A stretch of DNA of 64,000 nucleotides, taken from contig VGTG01000003.1 in assembly GCA_016874795.1 (NCBI GenBank), forward strand, positions 1 through 64,000. The letters are read 5' to 3'. Made by a program: the position numbers and the translations under genes. Below, in pieces: positions 8,034 through 16,989 of this stretch. Origin of the DNA: Deltaproteobacteria bacterium (GTDB taxonomy: Bacteria > Desulfobacterota > Binatia > UBA12015). Below the pieces are notes generated by a model that worked only from the letters and a program-made list of their open reading frames with translations, was not told where the DNA came from and ran no database searches. Numbering within the stretch: position 1 is the first letter of the stretch; the number at the start of each line of letters is the position of its first letter.

Positions 8034-8660
8034 ATGAGCCAGGCCAGCGCCGGAGCCACTCTGACGAAGCGCCAGAAGGAGCTCCTCGACTTCCTCGAGG
8101 GCTACATCCGCGAGCACGGCTTCGCGCCCACCCTCGACGAGACCGGCAAGCACTTTGGCTTGACGTCGCTCGCCACGGTCCACAAGCACCTGACGAACCT
8201 CGAGCGAAAGGGCCTGATCCGCCGGCGGACGGGCTTGAGCCGCGCGCTCGAGGTCGTGCCGCAGGGGAAGCGGCTCGACGGCGTCGAGATCCCTCTCCTC
8301 GGCCTCGCCGCCGCCGGCACGCCGATGGAGGCCGTCCTCGACGACGAGACGATCGTCGTCCCGGAAGACCTCGTGCGACGCCCGCAGAGCTTCGCGCTGA
8401 AGGTCGCCGGCGACTCGATGCGGGACGACGGCATCCTCGACGGCGACATCGTGATCGTCGAGAGCCGCAGCACCGCGGAGAGCGGCGAGACGGTCGTCGC
8501 CGTCCTCGACAACGCGGCGACGATCAAGCGCTTCCACCGGGAGTCCGGCGGCCGCATCCGCCTCCAGCCCGCGAACGACCAGGTCGCCCCGATCGTGTGC
8601 AGCGAGAACGACCTCGAGATCCGCGGTGTGGTCGTCTCCCTGCTGCGCAAGTACTCGTAG
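8034..8660 (+). CDS. lexA: LexA repressor (SOS response, S24 autopeptidase)
   Basis: The 208-residue protein represses DNA-damage genes and self-cleaves with RecA. A winged helix-turn-helix covers residues 10-70 (LTKRQKELLDFLEGYI). The scissile Ala94-Gly95 bond is in LAAAGTPMEA, and the catalytic dyad is Ser128 in GDSM and Lys165 in AATIKRF, 37 residues apart as in E. coli LexA. I use the ATG at 8034 because it gives the canonical start; the open frame upstream overlaps mltG. hemW begins three bases after the stop, so hemW is probably cotranscribed. Confidence 0.95.
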   Translation: MSQASAGATLTKRQKELLDFLEGYIREHGFAPTLDETGKHFGLTSLATVHKHLTNLERKGLIRRRTGLSRALEVVPQGKRLDGVEIPLLGLAAAGTPMEAVLDDETIVVPEDLVRRPQSFALKVAGDSMRDDGILDGDIVIVESRSTAESGETVVAVLDNAATIKRFHRESGGRIRLQPANDQVAPIVCSENDLEIRGVVVSLLRKYS

Positions 8661-8663
8661 GGC

Positions 8664-9830
8664 GTGGCGAGCCTCTACGTCCACATCCCGTGGTGCCTGT
8701 CGCGCTGTCCGTACTGCGACTTCAACACCTACGCGGCGCGCTCCTGGCCGGAAGAAGCCTACGCGGAGTCGCTCCGGAAGGAGCTCGACTGGTTCGGTCG
8801 ACTGCCGCCGTTCGCCGGAGCGGGCCTCGAGACGATCTTCTTCGGAGGCGGAACGCCTTCCCTCTTCGAGCCGGCGACGATCGGCCGGCTCCTCGAGCAC
8901 GCAAACCGTCGGTTGCCGATCGCGGCCGACGCGGAGATCACGCTCGAGGCGAATCCCGGCACGGTCGACGAGGCGCGCCTCGCGGGGCTTCGCCGCGCCG
9001 GAGTGAACCGGCTGTCGCTCGGGGTGCAGACCTTCCAGCCGCGGCTTCTCGAGGCGCTCGGACGGCGGCACTCGGTCGACGAGTCCCGCGAGGCGCTGCG
9101 TGCGGCCCGCGCAGCGGGCTTCGGAAACCTCTCCCTCGACCTGATCTACGCGGTGCCCGGGCAGACGCTCGAGGACCTCGAGGCGGACCTCGCAGAGGCG
9201 GTGTCGTTCGCGCCCGACCACGTGTCGGCGTACGCGCTCACGTACGAGAGCGGCACGCCGCTCCACCGCGATCTCCAGGCGGGACGCGTCCGGCGCGCTC
9301 CCGAGGAGCTCGAGGTGACGATGTTCGAGCGCGTGCGCGAGCGCCTCGCCGAATCGGGCTACGCGGCCTACGAGATCTCGAACCACGCGCGGCCGGGCCG
9401 CGAAGCGCGTCACAACCAGGCGTACTGGCGGTACGTGCCCTACCTCGGGCTCGGTGCCGGAGCGCACTCGTTTGCGCCGGGCGAGAGTCCGTTCGGTCCG
9501 GGGACGGGCTTCGGCGTCCGCTGGCAGAACGAGCGCGACCCGAGCACCTACCGGTCGCGCGTCGCGACCTCGGGGAACGCGGCCGTCGAGCGCGAGGAGC
9601 TTCGTCGCGAGCAGGCGATGGGCGAGTTCTGCTGGCTCGGACTCCGCGAAAGCCGCGGCCTCGATCCGGCGGCGTTTGCGGCGCGCTTCGGCGCGCCGCT
9701 CTCGGACGTTTTCCCGCACGCCGCGGAGCTCGCGGCGGAGGACATGCTCGAATCGCGCGACGGACGGCTCGTCCTCGGTCCACGCGGCCTCCTCGTCGCC
9801 GACTCGGTCTTCGCGAGCTTCTTCGGCTGA
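8664..9830 (+). CDS. hemW: Radical SAM heme chaperone HemW (coproporphyrinogen oxidase-like)
   Basis: The 388-residue protein starts at a GTG and opens with YVHIPWCLSRCPYCDF, whose Cys11, Cys15 and Cys18 bind the radical-SAM 4Fe-4S cluster. The FFGGGTPS, EANPGT and GVQTFQPRLLEALGR blocks are typical of HemW. HemN/CPO proper has an additional N-terminal region that is absent here, so heme transfer to respiratory proteins is more likely than coproporphyrinogen oxidation. It follows lexA after three bases and converges on the HPr gene seven bases away. Confidence 0.85.
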   Translation: MASLYVHIPWCLSRCPYCDFNTYAARSWPEEAYAESLRKELDWFGRLPPFAGAGLETIFFGGGTPSLFEPATIGRLLEHANRRLPIAADAEITLEANPGTVDEARLAGLRRAGVNRLSLGVQTFQPRLLEALGRRHSVDESREALRAARAAGFGNLSLDLIYAVPGQTLEDLEADLAEAVSFAPDHVSAYALTYESGTPLHRDLQAGRVRRAPEELEVTMFERVRERLAESGYAAYEISNHARPGREARHNQAYWRYVPYLGLGAGAHSFAPGESPFGPGTGFGVRWQNERDPSTYRSRVATSGNAAVEREELRREQAMGEFCWLGLRESRGLDPAAFAARFGAPLSDVFPHAAELAAEDMLESRDGRLVLGPRGLLVADSVFASFFG

Positions 9831-9837
9831 CGAGCCG

Positions 9838-10104
9838 CTACTGCCCTTCGTGGAACTTGGCGGCGATCAGGGCGCCGATCGCGTCGAGCATCGCTTCGGC
9901 GTCGGGACCGTCCGCTTCGAGATCGATCACCGAGCCCTGCCCGGCGGCGAGCGTCATGATCCCCATGATGCTCTTGCCGTTCACCGACTGACCGTCCTTG
10001 CAGATCGTGACCTCGGCCTGAAAGCTCGCCGCGAGCTGCACGAGCTGCGCCGCGGCGCGCGCGTGCAGTCCGAGCTTGTTCAGGATCTCGAACGAGCGCT
10101 TCAC
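9838..10104 (-). CDS. ptsH: Phosphocarrier protein HPr
   Basis: This 88-residue HPr has the phosphoacceptor His14 in NKLGLHARAAA and the regulatory serine (Ser45) in GKSIMGIMTL, so it can be phosphorylated both by enzyme I and by the HprK encoded in the same operon. It is the last gene of the long minus-strand operon. Its GTG start overlaps the EIIA stop as GTGA. No enzyme I (ptsI) or sugar permease is in the window, which supports a signalling rather than sugar-import role. Confidence 0.93.
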   Translation of the reverse strand: MKRSFEILNKLGLHARAAAQLVQLAASFQAEVTICKDGQSVNGKSIMGIMTLAAGQGSVIDLEADGPDAEAMLDAIGALIAAKFHEGQ

Positions 10105-10553
10105 GACTTGGCGCCGTTCGCCCGGGCGCGAGTCGGCCAGCGGATGTGCTCCTGGCCGTAGCGTCGGATGAAGTCCGCGAGGTCCTTCGCGGTCGTCCCC
10201 CAGCGCGAGGTCGTGAGCTTCAGGAGCATCGGCATGTTGACGCCGGCGACGACCTCGACCCCGGGGTGCTCGTCGGCGACCCGCAGGCTCACGTTCGTCG
10301 CGGTGTCCCCGAGCATGTCGGTGAAGACGATCGCACCCGCACCGCGGTCGACGCGCTCGACCGCCTCCGTGATCGCGGCGCCGATCGTCTCGGGCTCGGC
10401 GTCCGGGCGGCAGGCCACCCCTTCGATCCCGTCGATGTCGCCGACCACGGAGAGGAGCGTGTCGACCATCTCGGCCGCGAAGCGGCCATGGCCCACGACC
10501 ACGACCCCTACCGGCGGCCCGGCGTCATCGCGTCGTGTCGCGTCGGTGCCCAT
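10101..10553 (-). CDS. PTS EIIA component, mannose type
   Basis: The 150-residue protein matches the EIIA-Man fold family. VVVGHGRFA contains the phosphorylatable His22, and GAIVFTDMLGDTATNVSLR plus the VAGVNMPMLLKL block are typical. It would receive phosphate from HPr. No EIIB, EIIC or EIID partners follow, an arrangement known from the regulatory PTS clusters of Deltaproteobacteria. It lies 20 bases downstream of rapZ and overlaps HPr by four bases. Confidence 0.88.
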   Translation of the reverse strand: MGTDATRRDDAGPPVGVVVVGHGRFAAEMVDTLLSVVGDIDGIEGVACRPDAEPETIGAAITEAVERVDRGAGAIVFTDMLGDTATNVSLRVADEHPGVEVVAGVNMPMLLKLTTSRWGTTAKDLADFIRRYGQEHIRWPTRARANGAKS

Positions 10554-10573
10554 CCACTTCGAGAGGCGAGGGC

Positions 10574-11437
10574 TCAGCGATCGACGTCACGATGCCGAAC
10601 GGAGACCTGCGCCTGCGCACCTTGTAGCATCCGGGCCAGGCTCTCGACCAGGACGACGGAGCGGTGGCGGCCGCCCGTACAGCCGACGGCGATCGTGAGA
10701 TAGCTCTTCCCCTCGTGCTCGTAGTGGGGCAGCGAGAAGCTCAGGTAGTCGCCCGCGATCTCGAGGAACCGCTGGGCGAGCGGGTTCTCGAGGACGTACT
10801 CCGCGACGGGCTGGTCGCGGCCCGTCTTCGGTCGCAGGTCGTCGACGTAGAACGGGTTCGGCAGGAAGCGCACGTCCCAGACGACGTCCGCGTCCGCGGG
10901 GAGCCCGTACTTGAAGCCGAAGGAGACGAGCGCGACGCGAAGACGGTGCTCTCCCTCGGTGCCGCTGAAGAGCGCGTGCACGGCGGCGCGCAGCTCGTGG
11001 CCGGTGTACGCGCTCGTGTCGAGGATCCGGTCCGCGTGCTCGCGGAGCCAGGCGAGGCGCTCGCGCTCGCGGCCGATCGCCGCGGCGACGTCGCTGCCGG
11101 CCGAGAGCGGGTGCGGACGCCGCGTCTCGCTGAAGCGGCGCACGAGCGCGTCGTCGCTCGCGTCGAGGAAGATCACCTCGACGCGGTGGCCGCTCTTGCG
11201 CACCTCCTCGAGCGCCCGCGGCAGCTCGTCGAGGAACTCGCGACCGCGGGAGTCGACGCCGAGGGCGGCGCGCGACATCTCCTCGCTACGCTCGCAGAGC
11301 TCGATGAAGCGCGGGATCAGCGCCGCGGGCAGGTTGTCGATGCAGTAGTAGCCGAGATCCTCGAGCGCGTGGATCGCGGTGCTCTTCCCGGATCCCGAAA
11401 GGCCGGTGACGATCGCGACGTGCAGGCGGGGCTTCAC
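10574..11437 (-). CDS. rapZ: RapZ/YvcJ family nucleotide-binding protein
   Basis: The 287-residue protein has Walker A GLSGSGKS at residues 12-19, YYCIDNLPAALIP, and the C-terminal VGCTGGRHRSVVLVE motif, all diagnostic. In E. coli RapZ is an RNA-binding adaptor that controls GlmS through small RNAs; the role in this lineage is not known, but a link between hexosamine supply and cell wall is plausible. I start at the GTG at 11437, which overlaps the hprK stop as GTGA and gives the family N-terminus; the frame upstream belongs to hprK in another phase. Confidence 0.92.
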   Translation of the reverse strand: MKPRLHVAIVTGLSGSGKSTAIHALEDLGYYCIDNLPAALIPRFIELCERSEEMSRAALGVDSRGREFLDELPRALEEVRKSGHRVEVIFLDASDDALVRRFSETRRPHPLSAGSDVAAAIGRERERLAWLREHADRILDTSAYTGHELRAAVHALFSGTEGEHRLRVALVSFGFKYGLPADADVVWDVRFLPNPFYVDDLRPKTGRDQPVAEYVLENPLAQRFLEIAGDYLSFSLPHYEHEGKSYLTIAVGCTGGRHRSVVLVESLARMLQGAQAQVSVRHRDVDR

Positions 11438-12378
11438 GAGGAGCCTCGCTGGCTCGCGCGGCGCAGGCTCCGGTCGGACCGCTGCACGAACCGGCGCGCC
11501 GAGTGGATGCCGCGCGCCTTGAGCTGCCGGCTCCGCGCCGCCACCTCGACGAGCGTCGCGACGTCGCGTCCGGGGCGAAGCTGGATCTGCAGGGTCGGGA
11601 TGTCGATCCCGAGGAGGTTGGTGTGCCTCTCCTCGAGGCCGAGGCGGTCGAGCGCGATGCGCGCATCTCCTTCGACGAGCTCGATCGCGAGGTCGATCTG
11701 CGTCTCGTCGAGGGTCGAGAGCGTCCCGAAGAGCTGCTCGACGTCGAGCACGCCGAGGCCGCGGATCTCGAGATGGTGACGCAGGTTCTCGGTGCAGCGG
11801 CCGCGCAGCTCGCCCGGCGGCGCCTCGCGCACCTTGACGACGTCGTCCGCGACGAGGAGATGGCCGCGGTTGAGAAGTGCCAAGGCCGCTTCGCTCTTGC
11901 CGATGCCGCTCTTGCCGAGGAGGAGGACGCCGAGCCCGATCACGCGCAGGAGGACGCCGTGGATCGTCGTCTCCGGCGCGAGCCGCTCCTCGAGCCAGCG
12001 CGTCAGCCCGCGGATCGCCGCGGCGGTCACCTGGTCGGTCGTGAAGAGCGGCACGCGGTGACGGCTGCACGCCCGCCGAAGGACGTCCGGGACGCGGTTC
12101 CCGTTCGTCACGACGAGGCACGCGACCGGCGACCGGCAGACGCCCTCGACCGCGCGCACCGCCTCGGGGGCGGAGAGCCGGCGGAGGTAGCCGATCTCGG
12201 CGTTGCCGAGGACCTGCACCCGCCCCGGATGGATCTGGTCGAGGTAGCCCGCGAGCGCCAGCGCCGGCTTCTGGACGCGCGGCGCCTCGATCTCCCGCCC
12301 GAGACCCCGCCCGCCCGCGATCAGCTTCAGCTTGAGCGAGCCGCGCAGCCCCACCACCTCGCGGACCGTCACGGTCAT
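11434..12378 (-). CDS. hprK: HPr kinase/phosphorylase
   Basis: The 314-residue bifunctional enzyme phosphorylates and dephosphorylates the regulatory serine of HPr. It has the N-terminal HprK domain, the His of TTIHGVLL near residue 140, Walker A GKSGIGKS at 155-162, and the signature LEIRGLGVLDV. Length is normal. It sits six bases after ptsN and overlaps rapZ by four bases. The C-terminal tail after about residue 290 is arginine/serine-rich and less conserved. Confidence 0.95.
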   Translation of the reverse strand: MTVTVREVVGLRGSLKLKLIAGGRGLGREIEAPRVQKPALALAGYLDQIHPGRVQVLGNAEIGYLRRLSAPEAVRAVEGVCRSPVACLVVTNGNRVPDVLRRACSRHRVPLFTTDQVTAAAIRGLTRWLEERLAPETTIHGVLLRVIGLGVLLLGKSGIGKSEAALALLNRGHLLVADDVVKVREAPPGELRGRCTENLRHHLEIRGLGVLDVEQLFGTLSTLDETQIDLAIELVEGDARIALDRLGLEERHTNLLGIDIPTLQIQLRPGRDVATLVEVAARSRQLKARGIHSARRFVQRSDRSLRRASQRGSS

Positions 12379-12384
12379 GAACGG

Positions 12385-12846
12385 CTAGAACTTCTGATCT
12401 TCGGCGACGATCGCATCGAACAGGGCGTCCTGCGTGTCCAGGCGCACGAGCCGATCGCGGAAATCGCGGTCTTTCAGGAGCCGCGAGATCCGCGCCAGCG
12501 CCTTCAGATGCAGGGCCGCGGCGTCGTCCGGCACGAGGAGAACGAAGAAGAGCTGCGTCGGCTTCCGGTCGATCGACTCGAAGTCGACGCCGCGCGAGCT
12601 CCGCGCGAAGCCGCCGAGGACCCGGGTCAGGCCCGGCATCCGGCCGTGCGGGATCGCGATGCCGTCGCCGATCGCGGTGCTGTTGAGACGCTCGCGATCG
12701 CGGAGGACCGGGAGGATCCGCGCCGAGTCGATCCCTGGCGCCGTCCCGCCGAGGAGCCGCGAAAGCTCCTCGAGGACCTCGGGCTTCGTCGATCCCGAGA
12801 GCTCGGGCAGAACTCGCTCGCGCGCCAGGATTTCCGTGATCGTCAT
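12385..12846 (-). CDS. ptsN: PTS EIIA-Ntr (nitrogen-related regulatory PTS)
   Basis: This 153-residue EIIA of the fructose/mannitol type has the phosphoacceptor His67 in IAIPHGR. In proteobacteria ptsN is found beside rpoN and hpf, as here, and its product regulates potassium transport, carbon-nitrogen balance and stress responses by protein contacts instead of sugar transport. The neighbourhood makes this assignment firm. Confidence 0.93.
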   Translation of the reverse strand: MTITEILARERVLPELSGSTKPEVLEELSRLLGGTAPGIDSARILPVLRDRERLNSTAIGDGIAIPHGRMPGLTRVLGGFARSSRGVDFESIDRKPTQLFFVLLVPDDAAALHLKALARISRLLKDRDFRDRLVRLDTQDALFDAIVAEDQKF

Positions 12847-12871
12847 GGAATCGTGCCGCGCGGCGAGAGCA

Positions 12872-13237
12872 TCACTCGCGGACGATAGCGTTCGGCGGCG
12901 CGTGGCGCAGCGCCGCCGAGCTCCGGCGTGGAGCTCCCACGACGCGGCCCCTGAGCTTGCGCACCTGGCTGTCGAGCTTGGCGGCGGCGAGGTCGATCGC
13001 GGCGTACAGGTCGTCGGTCTCCTCGTGCGCGGTCAAGTGCGAGCTCGCGGCGTGCACCACCACCTCGCAGCCCTGCCTGTGGCGGTGCGACGAAGCGGCC
13101 AGGATCACGTGCGCGTCCGTCGCTCCGGGGACGAGGCCCACGATGCCGCCGAGCTTCTTCTCCGCGTACTTCCGGAGCGGCTCGGTCGGGGCGATGTGCC
13201 GGAAAGTGACCGTGATCGGAACGGTGGGTTTCTTCAT
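12872..13237 (-). CDS. hpf: Ribosome hibernation-promoting factor, short form
   Basis: The 121-residue protein begins ITVTFRHIAPTEPLRKYAEKK and continues with the HPF/RaiA fold. It lacks the C-terminal dimerisation domain of long HPF, so it is the short type that acts on 70S ribosomes. The ATG at 13237 overlaps the rpoN TGA as ATGA; the apparent upstream frame is a shadow of rpoN. Its position between rpoN and ptsN is the common proteobacterial one. Confidence 0.92.
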   Translation of the reverse strand: MKKPTVPITVTFRHIAPTEPLRKYAEKKLGGIVGLVPGATDAHVILAASSHRHRQGCEVVVHAASSHLTAHEETDDLYAAIDLAAAKLDSQVRKLRGRVVGAPRRSSAALRHAPPNAIVRE

Positions 13238-14757
13238 GCCATCTGCCTCCGTCTCGACGAGGGCAAGATACCCATGATCTCGCGATACTTCGCGACCGTC
13301 CTGCGAGCGATCTCGATGTTCTCGGCGGCGAGGGTCTCGGCGATGTGCTGGTCGCTGTACGGACGGCGCGCGTCCTCGGACTCGATGATCTTCTTGATCT
13401 TCTCCTTCACCGACTCGGCGGACACACCTTCGCCGTCGCTCGAGCGGATGCTCGAAGTGAAGAAGTACTTGAGCTCGAGAGTTCCCTGCGGCGTGTGAAC
13501 GTACTTGTTCGCGGTCGCGCGGCTGACCGTCGACTCGTGCATGCCGATGTCGCCCGCGACGTCCTTCAGGACGAGCGGGCGAAGCGCCTTCACGCCGTGA
13601 TCGAAGAACGAGCGCTGGAAGCGGACGATCGAGCTCGTCACCTTGAAGAGCGTACTCTGCCTCTGATGGATGCTCCGGATGAGCCACTGCGCGGCGGAGA
13701 GCTTCTCGCGGATGTAGATCTTCGCTTCGGAGCCGCCGTTCTCGTCGGAGAGGAGACGGCGATAGCTGTTGCTGACGCGGAGCTTCGGCAGCCCGTCGTC
13801 GTTGAGCGACACGACGTACTCGCCGTCCATCTTGTTCACGAAGACGTCCGGCGTGACGTAGCGCACCTCTTCGGTGACGAAGTTGCGACCCGGCTTGGGC
13901 TCGAGCGACGAGATGACCTTCACGGCCGCCGTCGTCTCGTCGCGCGTCGCGCGCAGCTCCTTCGAGAGCTTGTCGAACCTCTTCGCCTCGACGAGCGAGA
14001 GATGGCTCTCGACGATCTCGCGCGCCATCCGCTTCAGGGGCTCCTCCAGCTCGAGCTGGTCGAGCTGGATGAGCAGGCATTCCCGCAGGTCGCGCGCGAA
14101 GACGCCGGGCGGGTCGAACCGCTGCATGCGCCGCAGGACGACGAGCGCGGTCTCCGCGTCGACGCCGGCCTCGAACGCCGCGTCCTCGACGGAGATCTGC
14201 AGGTAGCCGTTCTCGTCGACGTTGCCGATGAAGACGTCGCCGATCTCGCGATCGTCCGAGCTGAAGTCGCCGCCCATGCGGAGCTGCCACGTGAGGTGAT
14301 CCGCGAGCGACGAAGCGCGCGTCAGCGTGTTCTCGAGCGTCGGCCGCTTGTCCTCGTCGAAGTCGCCGCCGCTGCCGGCCGAGAGCGAGCCGTGCGAGGT
14401 GTTGGCGGCGTAGTCCGAGAGATACTCCTCCCAGTTGATGTCGCCGAGGTTCGACTCGCCCGGGTCGATCTCCGCGGCCTGCTCCTCGTGCGCCGGCGCC
14501 TCGGTCGCCTGCTCCGTCGGGTCGACGAGCTCGGGCATGCGATCGTCCGGAGTCGCCGAATCCATCTCGACCTCGGCGTCTTCCTGGCCGAGCGAAAGCT
14601 CTTCGAGCGTGGGGTTCTGCTCCATCTCCTCGGTGACGAGCTGCTCGAGGTCCGCACGCGAGAGCTGCAGGATCTTGATGGCGTGCTTGAGCTGCGGCGT
14701 GATGACCAGCGTCTGCTGGAGGCGCCGCGAAAGTCCAATTTTTTGCTCGAATGCCAT
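13234..14757 (-). CDS. rpoN: RNA polymerase sigma-54 factor
   Basis: The 507-residue sigma factor has the glutamine/leucine-rich activator-binding region I (residues 1-50, including LQQTLVITPQLKHAIKIL), an acidic region II of about 90 residues, the core-binding domain, a helix-turn-helix, and the C-terminal RpoN box in ARRTVAKYREIMGI. Activator-dependent sigma-54 transcription therefore exists in this organism, although I found no convincing -24/-12 promoter in the window. It starts six bases after lptB. Confidence 0.96.
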   Translation of the reverse strand: MAFEQKIGLSRRLQQTLVITPQLKHAIKILQLSRADLEQLVTEEMEQNPTLEELSLGQEDAEVEMDSATPDDRMPELVDPTEQATEAPAHEEQAAEIDPGESNLGDINWEEYLSDYAANTSHGSLSAGSGGDFDEDKRPTLENTLTRASSLADHLTWQLRMGGDFSSDDREIGDVFIGNVDENGYLQISVEDAAFEAGVDAETALVVLRRMQRFDPPGVFARDLRECLLIQLDQLELEEPLKRMAREIVESHLSLVEAKRFDKLSKELRATRDETTAAVKVISSLEPKPGRNFVTEEVRYVTPDVFVNKMDGEYVVSLNDDGLPKLRVSNSYRRLLSDENGGSEAKIYIREKLSAAQWLIRSIHQRQSTLFKVTSSIVRFQRSFFDHGVKALRPLVLKDVAGDIGMHESTVSRATANKYVHTPQGTLELKYFFTSSIRSSDGEGVSAESVKEKIKKIIESEDARRPYSDQHIAETLAAENIEIARRTVAKYREIMGILPSSRRRQMA

Positions 14758-14763
14758 CTCTCT

Positions 14764-15597
14764 CTACAGCCGAAACCGCTCGCCGAGGTAGATCTCCCGG
14801 GCACGCGGACTCGCCGCGATCGTTTCCGGACTCCCCTCCTCGAGGATCACGCCCTCGTTCAGGATATACGCTCGGTCACAGATACCCAACGTTTCTCGCA
14901 CGTTGTGATCGGTCAGCAAAACGCCGATCCCCCGTTCCTTTAGCTGAACGATTATGTTCTGAATATCGATCACCGCGATCGGATCAATCCCCGCGAACGG
15001 CTCGTCCAGAAGGATGAACGAAGGGGAGATCACGAGAGCGCGCGTGATCTCGAGACGCCGGCGCTCTCCACCCGAGAGCGCGCTCGCCTTCGCGCTCGCG
15101 AGATGAGCGATCGAGAGCTCGTCGAGCAGCGTATCGAGTCGCGCGCGACGCACCTCGCGCGTCAGCGGCAACGTCTCGAGGATCGCCTTGATGTTCTCCT
15201 CGACCGTCAGGCCCCGGAAAACCGACGGCTCCTGCGGGAGGTAGCTGATTCCATGGCGGGCCCGCTGGAACATCGGGAGCTGCGTCAGGTCCTCGTCGCC
15301 GAGGAGCACGGTTCCCTTGTCGGGGCGCGTGAGGCCCACGACGCAGTAGAAGGTTGTGGTCTTGCCGGCGCCGTTCGGCCCGAGAAGACCGACGACCTCG
15401 CCGGCGCGGACTTCGATCGAGACGTCCCGGAGGACCTCCCGGCGCCCGTAGGACTTGCTGAGCCCAGCCGTGCGCAGTGAGACCCGCTCGACGCGTGCCT
15501 TCGGACCGGGCGCCTGCTTCGCGGGCGCGCTCGGCTGCGCGCGCGACTTCTCGCGAGATTTCTTCGGCTTCTCGCGGAGCTCGCTCGCCGCGCTCAC
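14764..15597 (-). CDS. lptB: LPS export ABC transporter ATPase LptB
   Basis: The 277-residue cytoplasmic ATPase powers LPS extraction from the inner membrane with LptF/LptG, which are not in the window. Walker [10 protein letters not shown] starts at residue 73, the signature is [11 protein letters not shown], and [14 protein letters not shown] covers Walker B. The first 38 residues are an unusual Lys/Pro/Ala-rich extension absent from most LptB proteins; an internal start near [12 protein letters not shown] would remove it, but no start codon there is clearly better. The gene overlaps lptA by four bases. Confidence 0.93.
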   Translation of the reverse strand: MSAASELREKPKKSREKSRAQPSAPAKQAPGPKARVERVSLRTAGLSKSYGRREVLRDVSIEVRAGEVVGLLGPNGAGKTTTFYCVVGLTRPDKGTVLLGDEDLTQLPMFQRARHGISYLPQEPSVFRGLTVEENIKAILETLPLTREVRRARLDTLLDELSIAHLASAKASALSGGERRRLEITRALVISPSFILLDEPFAGIDPIAVIDIQNIIVQLKERGIGVLLTDHNVRETLGICDRAYILNEGVILEEGSPETIAASPRAREIYLGERFRL

Positions 15598-16283
15598 TGC
15601 GCCGCCGCCTTTCCGCCCGCCGACGGTCCCGGAGCGGGCTTCGCGCCCGCGGGTGCACCCTTGGCGCCCGCGCCGTCGATCTGGCCGGGATAGAGGATGG
15701 CCGAGACGCGCTTCTTCGGGCTCGCCTCGATCACGCTCCGTCCCTCGTCGAGGTAGACCGTCAAGCGATCGCCCTGGACCTCGTTCGGCCCCTCGCGCAG
15801 AACGGGGTTCCCGATCAGAACGATCTGCCGGGTCGTCTGGTCGAACACGCCTCGGTCGCCCGAAGCGCGCCTGTCGCCTTGCGTGATCACGACGTTCCCC
15901 TCAGCGACGACCTCGCGAAGCTGGGCCTTCTCCAGCTCATCGGCACGATCGTACGTGACGGTGAGCGTCTTGCATTCGAGCTCGAGATCGCCCTGCTTGA
16001 CGCGAACGGCTCCTCTATAGACGAGCCGATTGCGATCGTAGTCGAACTCGAGCTGATCCGCGTCGACGACGATCGGCTCGTCCTTCGACGTGAAGGAGAG
16101 GCTGCCGAGCATGCCGCCCGGGCCCGCGTCCGAGCTCCCACGCGCGGGCTTGCTCGCGGCGCCGCTCGCCGGCTTCGGCTTGCCCTGCGCGCCCGCGCTC
16201 GGCGAGACGGCGAGCACGACGACGCTCGCGAGCAGCACGAAGCTCTGCACGCGAGAGAGCGCGCGCTCACTGCGCAGCGGCAT
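15594..16283 (-). CDS. lptA: LptA, periplasmic LPS bridge protein
   Basis: The 229-residue protein has a signal peptide ([22 protein letters not shown]) and an OstA/LptA beta-jellyroll starting near residue 60 at [16 protein letters not shown]. Repeating strands such as [37 protein letters not shown] and [15 protein letters not shown] are typical. Monomers stack to carry LPS across the periplasm. The C-terminus is Ala/Pro/Gly-rich low complexity. I use the ATG at 16283, directly before the signal peptide; it overlaps the end of lptC by 17 bases. Confidence 0.9.
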   Translation of the reverse strand: MPLRSERALSRVQSFVLLASVVVLAVSPSAGAQGKPKPASGAASKPARGSSDAGPGGMLGSLSFTSKDEPIVVDADQLEFDYDRNRLVYRGAVRVKQGDLELECKTLTVTYDRADELEKAQLREVVAEGNVVITQGDRRASGDRGVFDQTTRQIVLIGNPVLREGPNEVQGDRLTVYLDEGRSVIEASPKKRVSAILYPGQIDGAGAKGAPAGAKPAPGPSAGGKAAAQ

Positions 16284-16899
16284 CGCTCTTCTCGCTCGCG
16301 GTCGCGGTCGCCGAGGGACCCGCCGGCGCCGCCGCCTCGGTCGTCTCGTTCCGGAGCTCGTGCGCGCGGAGCGTGGTCTGCACGCCGCCCACCACACGCA
16401 CGCGGCGCGAGCCGACCTCGACGATCATCACCTTGCCCTTGACCGAGATCGCGCCACCGGAGATGTCGACTCCCGACGACGCGACGATCGAGTCCATCTC
16501 GTCGATCCACGACGCTTCCGGCGTGTGCAGCATGTACTGGCCGACTTGCACCTCGATGCCGCCCGTCAAGTCGATTCGACCGACCTCGCTTCCGTTCACC
16601 GTGACGTCGCCACGCTTGCCCGAGACGACGACGGACTGACCGTCGGACGCGAAGAAGGACACCTCGGGTTGCTCGACCACGATGCGACCGTTGGCCTCGA
16701 GGAAGTCCGCCTTTTCCGCACGGAGCTCCCACACGGTTCGGCCATCCTCGACCTTCACGCGATGGAACTTCTCGATTCGCTGCGCGATGTCCGGCTCGAG
16801 CGCCTCATCGGGAATCTCGGTGCGGCGTTGCTCGACGAGCAGCCGTCCGACGAGAAACCCGATCCCCAGAAGGACGACAAGGACCGAGGTGATCAACAC
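16267..16899 (-). CDS. lptC: LptC, inner-membrane LPS bridge protein
   Basis: The protein (210 residues from the GTG at 16899) has one N-terminal transmembrane helix (LITSVLVVLLGIGFLVGRLL) and a periplasmic LptC/YrbK jellyroll with VWELRAEKADFLEANGRIVV. The frame stays open upstream and adds the basic, tryptophan-containing RARLKW just before the helix, as in other LptC proteins, so the real start may lie 8 or more codons upstream at a non-ATG codon. The tail is Ala/Thr-rich. kdsC, often found just before lptC, is absent here. Confidence 0.85.
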   Translation of the reverse strand: MLITSVLVVLLGIGFLVGRLLVEQRRTEIPDEALEPDIAQRIEKFHRVKVEDGRTVWELRAEKADFLEANGRIVVEQPEVSFFASDGQSVVVSGKRGDVTVNGSEVGRIDLTGGIEVQVGQYMLHTPEASWIDEMDSIVASSGVDISGGAISVKGKVMIVEVGSRRVRVVGGVQTTLRAHELRNETTEAAAPAGPSATATASEKSDAAAQ

Positions 16900-16989
16900 C
16901 CATTTCAGCCGAGCGCGCTGCAGCCTCGCCTCCCCGCACGAGAGTTCGATACCACGCGCCGCCGCGAGCGCGCCAGCGTCACGGCCTCT

